A stretch of DNA of 64,000 bases, taken from assembly GCA_013400155.1 (NCBI GenBank), contig VXBM01000096.1, positions 124,001 to 188,000 on the forward strand, written 5' to 3'. How positions within the stretch are numbered: the first letter of the stretch is position 1; each line of letters starts with the position of its first letter. The notes beneath the pieces are model-generated. The model saw nothing but the letters and a program-made list of their open reading frames with translations, ran no database searches and was not told the DNA's origin. The stretch comes from Helopsaltes ochotensis. Its lineage: Eukaryota > Chordata > Aves > Passeriformes > Locustellidae. Shown in pieces: positions 15,501-26,450 of this stretch. The translations under genes and the position numbers were made by a program.

Positions 15501-18500
15501 GGATGTTAACATTTAAAGAGCACCAATTTTTTGGCTCATCATCAAACATTTCAGCATCTCTTAACATAATAAGCTCCTCTAGCAGCTACCCTGCCTGGGG
15601 CAGGAGATGCCCTGTAGAAGTTTGGAGCTCCTTAGTTCCCAGGTAGGAGCTTATCTACTCTCATTTATTCAACAAAATACTAATTTCCTTTTTAAATTAC
15701 ATGTGGTTTAGCAATGTCTTGAGCTTGTTTACAATTGTGTTCCTTTGGCTTATTGGAAAAAATCCTGGAAAAGGAAAGCAGACAATGAATAGCAATAACT
15801 GAAGCACAGAATAAAATGACTGTTTAAGGGAAAAGATATTGAGAGGAACCCCACCCCCCCTTTTAATTTAAACCCTTCCTGTAAGACCAAAATGTTCACA
15901 AATAGCTTTCTGTCTGACAGCAACCTAGAAACAGCCCCAGATGTCCATTAACTTCTGAACTGAACACAAGCTGCCTATTGTATCCAAGACACAGACTGCA
16001 AGGCTGCCAAGCCATTGGAAGGTTTGCATTTACTCTTATTTAAACAAGGCAAAGCATATGCACTTCTGAATGTAAAAATGAAGCTGGCCAAAAAGGAAAA
16101 ATTCTGTCACAAAAACGTATTTTGAGATTCGGTAAAATTATCCCTGAGAATTAAGGTGGAACCTTTCCAAAACTATGTGAAACTACAAGAAGCAGTAGTT
16201 ACATGATGGCCAACAAGAACCTACTACTTCCACAGCACATGGGAACAGGGATTTAGGTGGAAGGAGACACCCTATGGCCAAGGTAACAGGACTGACTACT
16301 GGCTTCCTGGATGCTTTTCCAGGTCCAATTCCATTCGGGATCAGATAAATAAGCTTTCCTGGAAAAGATCTATTTCTGTAAGGATCTGCTTCTGCTTTGA
16401 GAGCAGAGCATTCCCAGACTGAATAGGAGAAGGGTCCCTGTTAGAAGACACAGTGCCTGAAACACTTAAGAATTCTATACAAATAACTTGCTCTCCCTGA
16501 GACCAGACTGGAGTGGACTAATGTTGCTATGTGTCCTGGGACAGAGTTCTTAAATATTTCCTTTTTTAAATACACTTTTATTTATTTTCTCCCTAATAGC
16601 TGATATATTGCTCTCTCTCTCTCTTTTTTGTTGTCTCTCTTTGCATTACAATTATGTTATTACAATTATATTTTATTACAATTATTAAACTGGTCTTGTC
16701 TCAATGGGATTTACCTTTATTCCAAGCCTTCTCCCATCCCAACAGGGAAGTGGAAGGGATTAGTAAGCAGCTGCAGGCTGGAGTTAAACCATGTATGATG
16801 ATATGTTTCATGTAGCAGGCACTCAACAATGAATTATTATTATTACTTTTAAATCAGAGAGTCTTCAAGTTGTGTTTTTATCAAGCAGGATCTGTCTTCA
16901 CAGAGCTGGAAGTTCTACTTTACAGCTTTATAAATCACCACACTGACACTGTGTATTCCAACAACCATGCCAACCCTAAACAATTCATTTTGAGTCAGAA
17001 TATGACACAAAGGTTCAATACAATCTCATCTGATCAAGTCAGCTTTGTTACATATTGCTAAATACCTTCAATGCAGCAGTAAAGTTACAGAACTCCACCC
17101 TGCAGAACAAACACAAGAAGCAATGGCTGGAGGGACACACCAGCTCTTGGCCTTCTGTCTTCATGGCTCCTGCTTTAATCTGGCTTTGCCTTTCTGAACT
17201 GTGTCCTGGGAAATAAAGCAAGTTGAAATGTTTCTTGTGTCCTGTTCTGGTTGAGGGTGAATACTTACCTTGGACTGTCTGGGTGTAAGGGTTTTCTTCA
17301 GACTTGCTGGTGAAAGAGGTCTAACATACTGATGATGGGGAGCACCCCTGTTCTTTGGCTTGTGGCTCTGTGCTCTCCTGAGAGCTGCTCACCTTCCCCT
17401 GGACATCACAGCTCTACCTTTCAGTGACAGCCCACTGAAAACACTCTGTAAGCAGCTCTGTGACCCCGGGTGTGGTGAACCAGCAACAGGCACTTCTTCC
17501 TCACAAGGAGAAATACTCAGCAGCAAATGTTGGGAAACATAGCTTTCTCCACAAAACTCATCCCAGAGAAACCACAAGAGCCAGCATGTCCATCCCAGCC
17601 AGCATTGCTGTCATGCCACTTACCCACAAACAAGTGTTGAGGACAATAACCTGTGACCTATTACTAATCCAGACTCTGTGCTCTGTGACTTCTGCTGACT
17701 GCCAAATGTAGCAGCACTCCCTTGGATGCAGGATCCTTGGATGCTGGAGGCACTGCTGGTGAGATAGAGTACTGCAGAAATCACCAGACCACTATACTGA
17801 ACTCCCTGAGCACAAGATTTACTTAATCCTCTAGTACTTAAATACAATGCAAACACTTATGTGAAAAGATTAGAGATGCTTGTTACAGCTTCACAGCAGA
17901 AAAGGGGTCTGTTGGAGTCTAAAACCTACAAATTAGTGGGGCTTTCTCCTGATCACTTAAGGGTATTGACAGGGGCCGTTGCCACAAGCTTTCACTCACA
18001 CCCCTCACTCCAGTCTGTCTTTGGATAAACACAATTCTTGTACTAAGTACCATCTGGGCAGCAGGACTTGCATTTAAATGACTAGTTTTAAATACATGAT
18101 CTTCAATTAAGGGAAGGTATTCAACAGGGGAAGCTCTGAGCAGCATTAAATATGCTCTAATACGTAGTACTTTCTATTACATTCTCACCTTTGGAAAAGA
18201 ACATTGCTATTAAAAAAGCCATCCTTGAAACTGATAATGCCTTTAAAAGAAATAAAAGTTCAGTGCCACGTATCTTGGGCTTCCTGCACAACATCCATTA
18301 CACATTTAAAGAAGAAAGAGAAAGCCTAAAATTTGGCTGCAAAACAGAGACAGGGAAATTCCTGTCTGTCCCTTTCCCAAAATCCCCAGATGATGTTAAA
18401 GAAGCCTGCTAAAAAAGACCAGCTGGATTTTTGGTCCTGAGTTTAAATCTAAATCAACTCCTACTCCACTACAGAAGCTTAAAATAAAGCTGCCTCACAC

Positions 18501-21500
18501 TGGCTTTACCCAGCAGTAAAAATAATTGCTGATGATGCCTTGGAATGGCTACCTAGAACAGAGGCTAGACAGAGTTAAAGTAGGTATTTATTAAAGGCCT
18601 TCAATAGGTACACCTTGGGCAGTGCAAAAGCCTTGCAGAGGCTACAACCAAGATAGACAATGGTCATGAGTTTTTCAGGCAGATATAAGTTTGGTCTGTT
18701 TGCATATCAGAGGTTAATTGTCCAATTACAGCTTCAGGTAATGAAGTCATACTCTCCCAGTTTGCTCTCCCCCAGTTCACTTTTGTTTATACAGGCTGAG
18801 AGTAGAGTGTCCTTGGTTCTCAGGCCTGGAAGGATTGTTCTGTCTGACCAAAATGTGAAGAGATCTTACTAACACTCTATATGGAGTTCAGAGATATACA
18901 CTAATGCAGTACAGGATCTGAACAATATAAAAGCTAAAATCTTGAGGCATCACTGATGCAGCAGTAATGTTCCTCCAACAGCAAGAGAGAGCATCCAAAC
19001 CCTAAGGAAGATTTACAGCATTTCTGCAGTGTCAAGTAGTTCTCTCCTTTAAATGGATACATTAATACATGCTTCTAAATTTCTACAGCTCCAAAAGAAT
19101 GGTGAAAAGCACGGGAAACACAAAGCCAACCTTTATCTGCTGGAAGGTAAAGGCATTTAGGCTGATGTCATTCACACCCTACCCAAGACTAACAGAAACC
19201 CTATCAGTGATTCCGCATTACTTATCACTGGTTTGCATATTATGGAAGATTAACAATCAAACTGGAAAGCTGGCCAGGAAGGTACACATCCAGTATGGAA
19301 GACAGGGAAGTGAATAACTGAAAGTAACAATGGTTCCCTGTGGTGCATTAACATGGGAATGGTTTCTCCAATAGAACAAATTGTTGGTGGGAATTAAAAT
19401 GCAAAGCAGACTCTTCCTAACCTTTTGCCCTTAGGTATGGTCAATACCCTGCCAGGTACTTTCACTTGCACAGCCTGGGAACAAAAAAATAAATAAAAGG
19501 AAAAATAGGAAAGGAAAGAAATAAAAAGGATGTCTTTTTCTTGGCTCTACCACACTGCTTCCTGCCAGGAATGAGAGTGGATCTGAACTGCAACACTAAA
19601 AACTACCAGGGCTCAATCTCAGCTACAGTACAAGCTTCATCCCAGCCTCTCCATGTCTCACCTCCCATTTCTACCTGTTGTCCATCTCCTCTGCTTGATG
19701 CTTGTTAATAAATTCCTTGGGACCAACTCTAATAGTCATTTTAGAGCATAAATGCCAGCAAGTACAGCTCCAGGCCTCCATAAGACTGCCAGTTTCAAAT
19801 GGACTTTTCAGAGCACCATCACCCATTTACATTTCCAAAGGAACAGTGTCACCTTACAGAAGGAGCTGGATGCTTCATTAATCCCGAGTGGCTGCTGCAC
19901 AACTCAGTTCCTTCTCATGATTACAGAACAACTTTTCCCCCACCTGGTAAAGGCAAGAGGTAACACTGCTCAGAAAGAAGTTGGGGTTGACACAGTTAGT
20001 AACTAGAAATGGTATTTTTCCGTTTTAAAAAGCACACAGCACCAGCTCTCTAAATAAGTGAAGGACACTGGGCAGGATGCTGAACTTTTTTTTCTAGGAG
20101 TAAAAGGATCTTTAGTGGCTTATTTTAAGGGATCAAATGGGCCTGGCACAAGGCCAGAGCCTATAGGAGATAGTTTATGATCATGGAATAACTTGTCACA
20201 GGTTTTTGCTCAAGCTGAAGTTTCGTGATATAAATGCTACTAACCATGCCATGTACTTGAGGACTAGACATTAGTACTGTACAGTAATTTCCTTTTTTTT
20301 CTCCTTTCAGTTTTAGAAGTTCAGAGCTTCTTTGCTGTCAGGTACAAATATAAGACAGAATGAAAAAAAGGCAGGTTCTTATTCCCCACAGCAACAGGAG
20401 ACCAGGTAATAGGCTTTTTTTCAGAAAAGCACCTGTAAGCTCAGGGAGATAGTGAAGGAGATCACACAAAAATATGGATCCAAGACAACATACACCTATG
20501 TAGGCTCAGGGAGATAGTGAAGGAGATCACACAAAAAAATGGATCCAAGACAACATACACCTAAAGTAAAAGTGAAATCCATCTACTTCAGCTGTTTCAG
20601 TAACACTCAGTCCTCTTGCTTTGACAGAGGGACATTTTTTTCTTGTGGAGAGGAGGGTATGGTGCAACCATTCAGGTAAAAATGTTCAAGAATCAAAAGC
20701 AGGATTGGGAAGAAACTGAAACAGGAGGGTTCCTACACAAAGAAAATTCCCGTCTTTTAAAATTGATCAAAGCTATGGACTGTTAGGGAGAAAACTTCCT
20801 GTTACTGCCATCACTGCTGGCTTTTCCTATGGCCTTGTGCAAGCACCAATAAAGGAGTGGGATAATGGCTGGGGGGCTGGGAGGGGGAAATATCTTTGAT
20901 TTAAGCCATTCCATCTCCTTTCTGTTAAAGGAATTAGGTTAATTTAAGGATCATCATAAATGCAGCTCAATTGAAGAGACAGGAACAGCTCAAACAGCTG
21001 TGAATGACACAGTCCCACTGTAATGCCATTTTAAGCCAGCCCATCCAGTTGGGCTGATGTATACCACTAATAAAAAGCATTGTCACAGAAAAATTGCCAT
21101 CAGTGCTGCTCTGAGAGCAGTTGGAAGATATTCTAGAATAAAAATCCCTCAACTAGGGGGAAGAGGAGTCTCTTTTTCTTTTAATGGCACAAATGTCAAA
21201 TGCATTCTTAGTTTCAGGGAGAAAAAATAAATTATTTTTTCTGAAACTAAATTACTTTTGACTTTTGAAACAACTCCCATGAAACAGTTTCTCTTCTCCA
21301 TCTCCTTCATTCTTCATTCTGTTCTAATTCAGGGCTTTATGACACTGGCACATGACATTACTGTAAATTATCTAAGTTTTATTGCATTGACTTCACCTCT
21401 CATGTTGCCACGAGATTAGCACAGGCACAAGATAGGGCCAGCTCACATAGGCCCAGGATGGAATCAGGGCTTTTGATTGTTCAAAAGCCTGGGTACATTC

Positions 21501-24500
21501 CTGGGAAGATCTCTGGTTCATGGCCACTCTGCTCTCCACAAGCTCAGCCAAGGAATTTGCAAGTGGATAATGGCCCATCACAGTCAAGGAGTGATCAGGA
21601 CACAAATGAACTTACTGGGAAAAATCAAAGACCTCGATTAATATGTTTTTCAAAAGATTTTTTTTAATTAAAAGATTAAATTTAAACATTATTAGTCTCC
21701 TTATTTTAATACATTACAAATTTGCACATGTTGAAAGGAAAGGATTATCTCTCCCCTGACACAGCAATTTGTCTACCAGGTAGGTGAGGCCCATCTCAAA
21801 ATGCTTTATATTCCTAAGAACAACGATTAAATTTTAGCTACATTTTAAGGAGCTCCTCATGTGACCCAGATTTAGTTCCAGTATAATTTCTTTTCAGGAG
21901 GCAAACTTTATAGTATTCCAAAGTCCCAGACCCACAGCTAAAATGGCCCAGGGAGGAACAGTTGTGTTGAAAGCTGAAGAGTTTCATTAATTGATGACAT
22001 CACCAAAGGACTCACTTGATACTGGCAGCTTTCAATGGTACCAAGTTTTGCCCACAGCTCTCAGATCCACACTTTGTCTTTCCCAAAGAGTGTCAAATCC
22101 AGGCTATTTGACTATACAGTCTCGCCATTTACACACAGATGAATGGTATCAGGTCCTACCTAATACTCCAAATCCAATGCTAAATATTTATAGTGCTTCT
22201 GACATTGAAAGTCTCTGGCCCAAATCAATTAGCAACAGCTTCCATTCAACTCATGCCAAAAACCTGAAAATCTTGGAGAATTTGAGATTGAGTACTTAAT
22301 TGATTTGAAGTTCAGGATGTTGCCAACCCAGCTAGTTTTTGAGAGAGCATAACTTCACAGATTTGATGTCTGAAGGGAATATTAAAATCACCTAGTTTGA
22401 TCTCCCACCTAATATGAGAAAGAACACAGGTACCTCATGCAGTTATTTGTGAAGGGATTTACTGGAGTGGGATTCAGCTGAAGTTGGATGCGGTTAACAA
22501 AGATTATATAGAGATCTGTATCGTTTAAATATCTATAAACACTGAACATTCTGCATTTAGCATAGGGTGGCAGAAGGGGAAGCTAAAATATAAACAACAG
22601 ACAGTCTGGATCATACCACCTCACTGCAGGATGTTTCCCTGGCAGTGATCTCCTATCACCTTCTGCTTCACTCATCCTCTGCTAGAACTGATTTAGCTAA
22701 AAATATAATGGAATTGGTAAAAGTAAAGGTTTTAGTATTAATTTAGGGTCAAACCACATAAGTTGTGAGGAGGGTTTAAATAAACTTGTACACATGCTAC
22801 AAGTGTACGCTATTTGTCATCTTCCTTGAAAGAAATATTTCTGCCTTACTACAGCTATCCTGAGACAACTTCAACTACAAAAAAAATTAAACATGACGCA
22901 GCAAAAGAGGAAGTTATGCAGAAGGGAAACTTCTGGCACTTTAAAAATGCATTTTCTTGCTCTGCTGGTTCAGAGAGCAGTATGACTTTTAGCCCAAGTC
23001 TACCAAAATTTTGCAGAATGACTCAAGGTGAAGGAATACCCACGAACCTAAAGGGTAAAGGGGTGCTTTGTACAGGACTATCACAAAGCCGGTTAAAGGG
23101 GTGCTTTGTACTGAGGTGTTGTTTACTCTTGAGAGTTGCTGCAGTTTCCTGCTGGATTACTCAAGAGCCTCTGGATGAAGAAGGAGCCAGCACTCCACAT
23201 GGGATGGGGAAAAACAAGACATCTGTCAGGATACCAAGACACAGAGAGAGTAAGGAAACTGAGCTGTCAGCAGTATCAAAAGGAACCAAGAAATTGTAGT
23301 TTCCCCTTTGAAACGTTCTATCACTTGATGTCTTATTTCCCATTTATGCTGTTAAAAAAAACACACCACCCAAAACACAAGCTGCTGGTTAAAGCCAGGC
23401 ACTTGGTTTGTCTGCAGACCAAGGTGTTTATTTGCCCCTCATCCCAACATTACTCAATAGCAGTAGTGAGCTCCCAAATATTTTAATCTCACAGCAGCCA
23501 CTGGGTCATTTCTTACTCAGAGAGGCTGAGCTGCAGAAAGACAAGGTTTCTCTCCACTGGAACAGAATTTGGTTTTTCCCAAGTTTGTGCTCTTTAATCA
23601 CTAGGCCGAAACACTTGTATAGCAAACACTCCCCAGGAGATCACTTTGCTCTCCACTCAAAGAAGCCACTCATGTTATACTACAGTGGAGAACACAAGCA
23701 ACAAAAAAGTGATAGTTCACTGGCAGCTGCTTCTCAAAATGGAGATTGTGGGTCACATTAACTGGCACATCTATTTAGTACTCATACTATCACACAGCAA
23801 ATATGTGACACAATAAATAGCAGGTAATTATGGGCACTGGTGAAGAACATACCTAAGGCCTGCCTTGTGTGGGTATGTGCTACCACATTCATCTCCTCCC
23901 CAAAGGCATTATCATGGGAACACTGTTGGCAGATATTAACAGCTGAAATAGACAGTATGATTCCAAGTGTTCAGACAAAGAGATTGTTCATAATGCATTA
24001 TGAAAACATAACATTCCAGTTGTCCCTCTCTTATATATATTTATTTATATATAAATAACCTACATTTGTATTAGTGATTTGCTGATTCCATGTTCAACAG
24101 GTAAAGTAGCTGGCAGCCAAAAGCTTTTATAGATTTCTAATGTGATCTACAGTTCTACAGATCTACATTCCCTTTCATTTCTCATTTTTGAAATGTGTTG
24201 AACAGGAAATTATTTTGCCTCTGCAAAAAAAAGACAAAAAAATGCAACTAGCAAAATTTCCAGCAAAATTCCCCACCCTGAAAAAAAAAAAAACATTGAA
24301 ACCTTAAAACTTCTAATAAGAAAGAAAAAAAAAAAATCCAACATAAATCAATCATCTGTTTAAGTTGATATATTTTAAGATAAACATTTTTATGAGCTAA
24401 TTCGGAACTATTTTGGTTGTATTCTGATCCTCTTTTAAAAGAAAAGTATTGTAGTTGATTTAAACTCCAAAACAAAGAAATTTGTTTTCCAATGTTTGAA

Positions 24501-26450
24501 TTGGAACAGCATGTTTTCTTTCTATCTAAACAGTTTCAGAACTGACACCAATAGGACATTCAGCTTCCAAAAATATCTGGATTTTCTTTAACAAAATGGG
24601 GAGTCTAAGTTCATCAGCTAGTGAAAAATTGAACATTAATACTGGTTCACATTTGATCAGGTTCTTATTTTGAACTGCAAAGCTGGACACCATTCATGAG
24701 TTCGGTGCACAGGCTGGGAACTGTCTTTTACCTTGCTCTCCCTTCTTCAAATGCAGCAAGAGAAACCCCAACTTTTGTGGGCAGATTTCAGATAGAAACG
24801 TCTGCCTACATTTTCTTATGGAAAAACATATTTGCACAGCAAATCATTTCAAGACGTCTGTTACCTACCTGGTCATCATTAAAATATCCTATAAAATCAG
24901 TGCACTGTGTATGCTCCTGCTAACAGAAAATACCAAAACTAGGGTGATCACTGAGTTCAACCTGTGGTCATGAAGTCACAGTGTTACATTTCTCAGAGTT
25001 GTTGAGTTCCACTTTTAAAAACAAAGAGATGGAAAGTTGTTCTGACCCCAAGGAACTGTGGAAGGAAGGTCCACAGAGAGCACAGATAACCCAGAGAGTT
25101 GCACACAGGGAACCATGCTGGTGCTGGAGTGTAACACTACAGCATAAAGTACAGAATGATACACTTCATACCTCAAACCAAGAAAGCTGTCTGGATATTT
25201 ACATTAACATATCAATAAACTACTACAGGAGTTGTTGCACTACTACCCTTCCTTGAGAAGCTAAGACCTGCTTCTGGAGGCAGCCAAGAGATCAGGGAGC
25301 AGGGTTGATCTGTTTGCGCTTGTTCCTGTTCTGGAAGTGTTGATAGTAGAAATAATACATGAAAATACTTGTTTGAACAAGCTTATCTGCCAGTCGTTGT
25401 GGCAGAGAGAGTGCAGAGCACTTGGAAATGAAATACAAACAAAGAAATGTAACCAAGGGGCTTAGAAGCCAAACTCCTCTTTTAAATAGTAATATTGGGA
25501 CAGATATTGATGGGTAATTAGTTATCTGAGAATGGAACTCAGCATAAAGTGCTTGGAGCCAACTGCTTGTCCCGTCCTGTAGTAGCTTTCTAGCAGCGAT
25601 GCAACTTCAGACATGCCTTTTCATTTCTGCTCCTCATTTGAAAAAAAACTCCCTTGAGCTAAAGCAGTGTAAAAAAAAAGGGACACACAAAACCTAATTC
25701 ATTGGAGGCAGTTCCAGATTCTGCACACGTGCTCAAATCCCCATGGCTTCTCACAGTCTGAGTGTCTGCCTACACAGCAGAGAGGCAAACACCACGCTGA
25801 ACCTTGAGGAAACTCAGTAACACTTACACACTAACCATCTGCTGCAGACCACGGCAGCAATTTCCAAACTTTTGTGCTTACAAACCCAGTGCCCGCTGCA
25901 ATCAGCCTTTCCAAACGGCTGAGGGCTCCGAGTACTGACAAAAGTCATCCTAATCCTCCGAGGCTGGTGACCACCCTCGGCTGCCACGAACCCATCCCTC
26001 TTCTATCAGCAACAAAGCACTTTGTTACTGGGGAGCACTTGGCCAGTCAGGGAATTTACTCCGAAGGGCAGAACACGCGCTAAAACAGAAAGGAAGAGCC
26101 CTGGGTTGATCAGCTTGAGGTCCAGAGGCGGACTATGCTAGGAAAGCTGCATCCACTGTGGCATGCTTTGTGGGAGGGTCTTGTGGAGATGCTGAAGGAC
26201 GAATAGAACGGAGCAGACCTGCTGCTGCTCCTGCCCGAGCGGAGGGATCGCACCCCTGGCTCGTGGACGACCCCGCCCAGCCCCTCAGCAGCCGCAGGAC
26301 TGGGCTGCCGACGCCCGCTCCGGCCCGGCCCGGGGGACGCACGGGAAGCCCCGGCCGGAGCGGGCGTGGCGCTGCCCTGGCCTCTCCGCGAGGCAGGAAA
26401 GGGGGGTGGGAGAAGCTTACCCAGAAGCGGGACCCGCAGAAAGCCTCCAT
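324..26450 (-). CDS. ABCC3: ABCC3 (MRP3) gene, 5' part: coding exons 1-9, joined coding span
   Basis: ABC transporter subfamily C member 3, a plasma-membrane ATP-driven exporter of organic anions such as glucuronide conjugates and bile salts (family knowledge). Nine exons on the minus strand join in phase to 396 codons. They cover the N-terminal five-helix domain TMD0 (exons 2-5), the L0 linker (exons 6-8) and the first helices of TMD1 (exons 8-9). The nucleotide-binding domains lie beyond position 1. Diagnostic matches to ABCC3 rather than ABCC1 or ABCC6 are GVLLWCVSWADLFYSFHE in exon 3, KPSFLKALL and KLIQDLLSFVNPQLL in exon 8, and a short MEAFCGS start. Exon sizes of 177, 126, 138, 126, 62, 132, 219 and 178 bp fit the family. 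The upstream neighbour is CACNA1G in the same direction, as in mammals. No stop or frameshift was seen, so the gene looks intact as far as it is visible. Confidence 0.95.
502..2753. other. ABCC3 intron 8, no feature seen
   Basis: AT-rich intronic sequence of about 2.25 kb. I see no exon, clear repeat family or RNA gene in it. Confidence 0.7.
2754..2972 (-). CDS. ABCC3: ABCC3 coding exon 8
   Basis: 219 bp, entering and leaving after two bases of a codon. A CCCCTAG acceptor precedes KEDVSYLKKSN, then a variable acidic stretch, then KPSFLKALLRTFGPYFLIGS and KLIQDLLSFVNPQLL, the first helix of TMD1. The donor is AAG|GTTGG. The variable middle (roughly residues 270-295) is where MRP paralogues differ most. 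Confidence 0.95.
2973..7727. other. ABCC3 intron 7, carries one solo LTR
   Basis: About 4.75 kb of intron. The only recognised element is the LTR at 6470-7197; the remainder is AT-rich with no coding signal that I can support. Confidence 0.7.
6470..7197 (+). mobile_element. Solo LTR of an endogenous retrovirus (728 bp)
   Basis: The element starts TGCTATAAATG and ends with the near-perfect inverse CATTTATAACA (10 of 11 matched). It is flanked by AGTT on both sides (6466-6469 and 7198-7201), a 4-bp target duplication typical of gammaretrovirus-like ERVs. A TATA-like box at 6981-6988 and an AATAAA at 7145-7150 give U3-R-U5 order on the plus strand, antisense to ABCC3. Two copies of GATAAGGGACATCA at 6721-6734 and 6740-6753 form a short tandem repeat in the U3. 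No gag, pol or env sequence accompanies it, so it is a recombined solo LTR. Confidence 0.82.
7728..7859 (-). CDS. ABCC3: ABCC3 coding exon 7
   Basis: 132 bp, bounded by a TGTGCAG acceptor and a GTAAGT donor. It completes a serine codon with exon 6, then encodes MAIQGYKKPLEDNDLWSLKE and a charged helical segment of the L0 linker. The GY(R/K)xPLExxDLWSL motif is diagnostic of long MRPs. Confidence 0.94.
7860..9002. other. ABCC3 intron 6 with small AT microsatellite
   Basis: A 1.14-kb intron. It contains an A-run near 8382-8396 and a short (AT)n tract at about 8588-8602. Nothing else was recognised. Confidence 0.65.
9003..9064 (-). CDS. ABCC3: ABCC3 coding exon 6
   Basis: 62 bp, entering in phase 0 and leaving after two bases of a codon. 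It encodes NPCPEINSGFLSRLTFWWFT, the conserved start of the L0 linker in MRP proteins. Acceptor TTATAG, donor GTGAG. It is too short for a start-codon-based ORF search and was found by reading between exons 5 and 7. Confidence 0.93.
9065..9876. other. ABCC3 intron 5, no feature seen
   Basis: About 0.8 kb of AT-rich intron without recognisable repeats or coding signal. Confidence 0.65.
9877..10002 (-). CDS. ABCC3: ABCC3 coding exon 5
   Basis: 126 bp, phase 0 to 0, with a CCTCTAG acceptor and a GTAAGT donor. It encodes residues 158-199: RFRFTTFYIYFAL begins TMD0 helix 5, followed by the family motif KEKPPFFS in the following cytoplasmic segment. Confidence 0.93.
10003..11675. other. ABCC3 intron 4, no feature seen
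   Basis: About 1.7 kb of intron; small open frames here lack splice context and look incidental. Confidence 0.65.
11676..11813 (-). CDS. ABCC3: ABCC3 coding exon 4
   Basis: 138 bp, phase 0 to 0, with a TTTACAG acceptor and a GTAACA donor. It encodes residues 112-157: the end of helix 3 (LLATLLIQYERLRG), the conserved IQSSGVLIIFWFL helix 4, and a loop with PLRSKI. Close to the human exon throughout. Confidence 0.95.
11814..12728. other. ABCC3 intron 3, no feature seen
   Basis: About 0.9 kb of intron. The open frame that extends exon 4 upstream past its acceptor is read-through, not coding. Confidence 0.65.
12729..12854 (-). CDS. ABCC3: ABCC3 coding exon 3
   Basis: 126 bp, phase 0 to 0, with a CTCTCAG acceptor and a GTTTGT donor. 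It encodes residues 70-111: the second TMD0 helix (GVLLWCVSWADLFYSF), a short polar loop with NRTPPP (a possible glycosylation sequon), and the start of the third helix (FVTPLVLGITV). It is almost identical to mammalian ABCC3 in the helix region. Confidence 0.95.
12855..13699. other. ABCC3 intron 2, no feature seen
   Basis: About 0.85 kb of intron; nothing recognised. Confidence 0.65.
13700..13876 (-). CDS. ABCC3: ABCC3 coding exon 2
   Basis: 177 bp, phase 0 to 0, bounded by a CTTCCAG acceptor and a GTGAGA donor. It encodes residues 11-69. Visible are the conserved DSNLTVHTDNPDLTPCFQNT stretch of the MRP extracellular N-terminus, the first TMD0 helix (around WIPSIYLWSALPFYLLYL), a basic loop (KRNKRGY) and the start of the second helix. 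This exon is typically 177 bp in MRP genes. Confidence 0.95.
16530..16798 (+). mobile_element. LTR-like fragment (ERVK-type, tentative)
   Basis: The segment has a CT-rich run, repeated TTACAATTAT motifs at about 16646-16685, then a tail with TCTCAATGGGATTTACC, CTTCTCCCATCCC and GCTGGAGTTAAACCA. It resembles the 3' end of songbird ERVK LTRs as I recall them. Clear TG...CA ends and a target duplication were not found, so the boundaries are approximate. Confidence 0.4.
18533..18952 (-). mobile_element. Solo LTR of an endogenous retrovirus (420 bp)
   Basis: Read on the minus strand, the element begins TGATGCCTCAAG at 18952 and ends AAGGCATCA at 18533, giving a perfect 7-bp terminal inverted repeat (TGATGCC/GGCATCA). 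CTGA flanks both sides (18529-18532 and 18953-18956), a 4-bp target duplication. An AATAAA on the minus strand (18587-18592) lies near its 3' end, as expected for R/U5. It is in the same orientation as ABCC3, inside intron 1, with no internal retroviral genes. Confidence 0.82.
20439..20562. repeat. 59-bp direct duplication
   Basis: Two copies (20439-20497 and 20504-20562) spaced 65 bp start to start. Both begin GCTCAGGGAGATAGTGAAGG and end with ACAACATACACCT. They differ by one base (AAAAATATGG against AAAAAAATGG). The near-identity indicates a recent tandem duplication. Confidence 0.9.

Larger units (their letters stand above)
13877..26420. other. ABCC3 intron 1, large, repeat-bearing
   Basis: A 12.5-kb first intron. 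It contains an LTR-like fragment at about 16530-16798, a solo LTR at 18533-18952, a 59-bp direct duplication at 20439-20562, an 18-bp repeat pair at 23056-23111 and several A/T runs. No internal gene can be supported on either strand. Confidence 0.7.

Noticed and set aside
21991..22299. 102-codon plus-strand frame with two WYQVLP copies
   Set aside because: The repeat reflects a short DNA repeat rather than a protein domain; no supporting signals.
22814..23299. 161-codon plus-strand open frame in ABCC3 intron 1
   Set aside because: No recognisable domain, low-complexity composition, no promoter or splice context; the overlapping frame is open as well, which points to chance.
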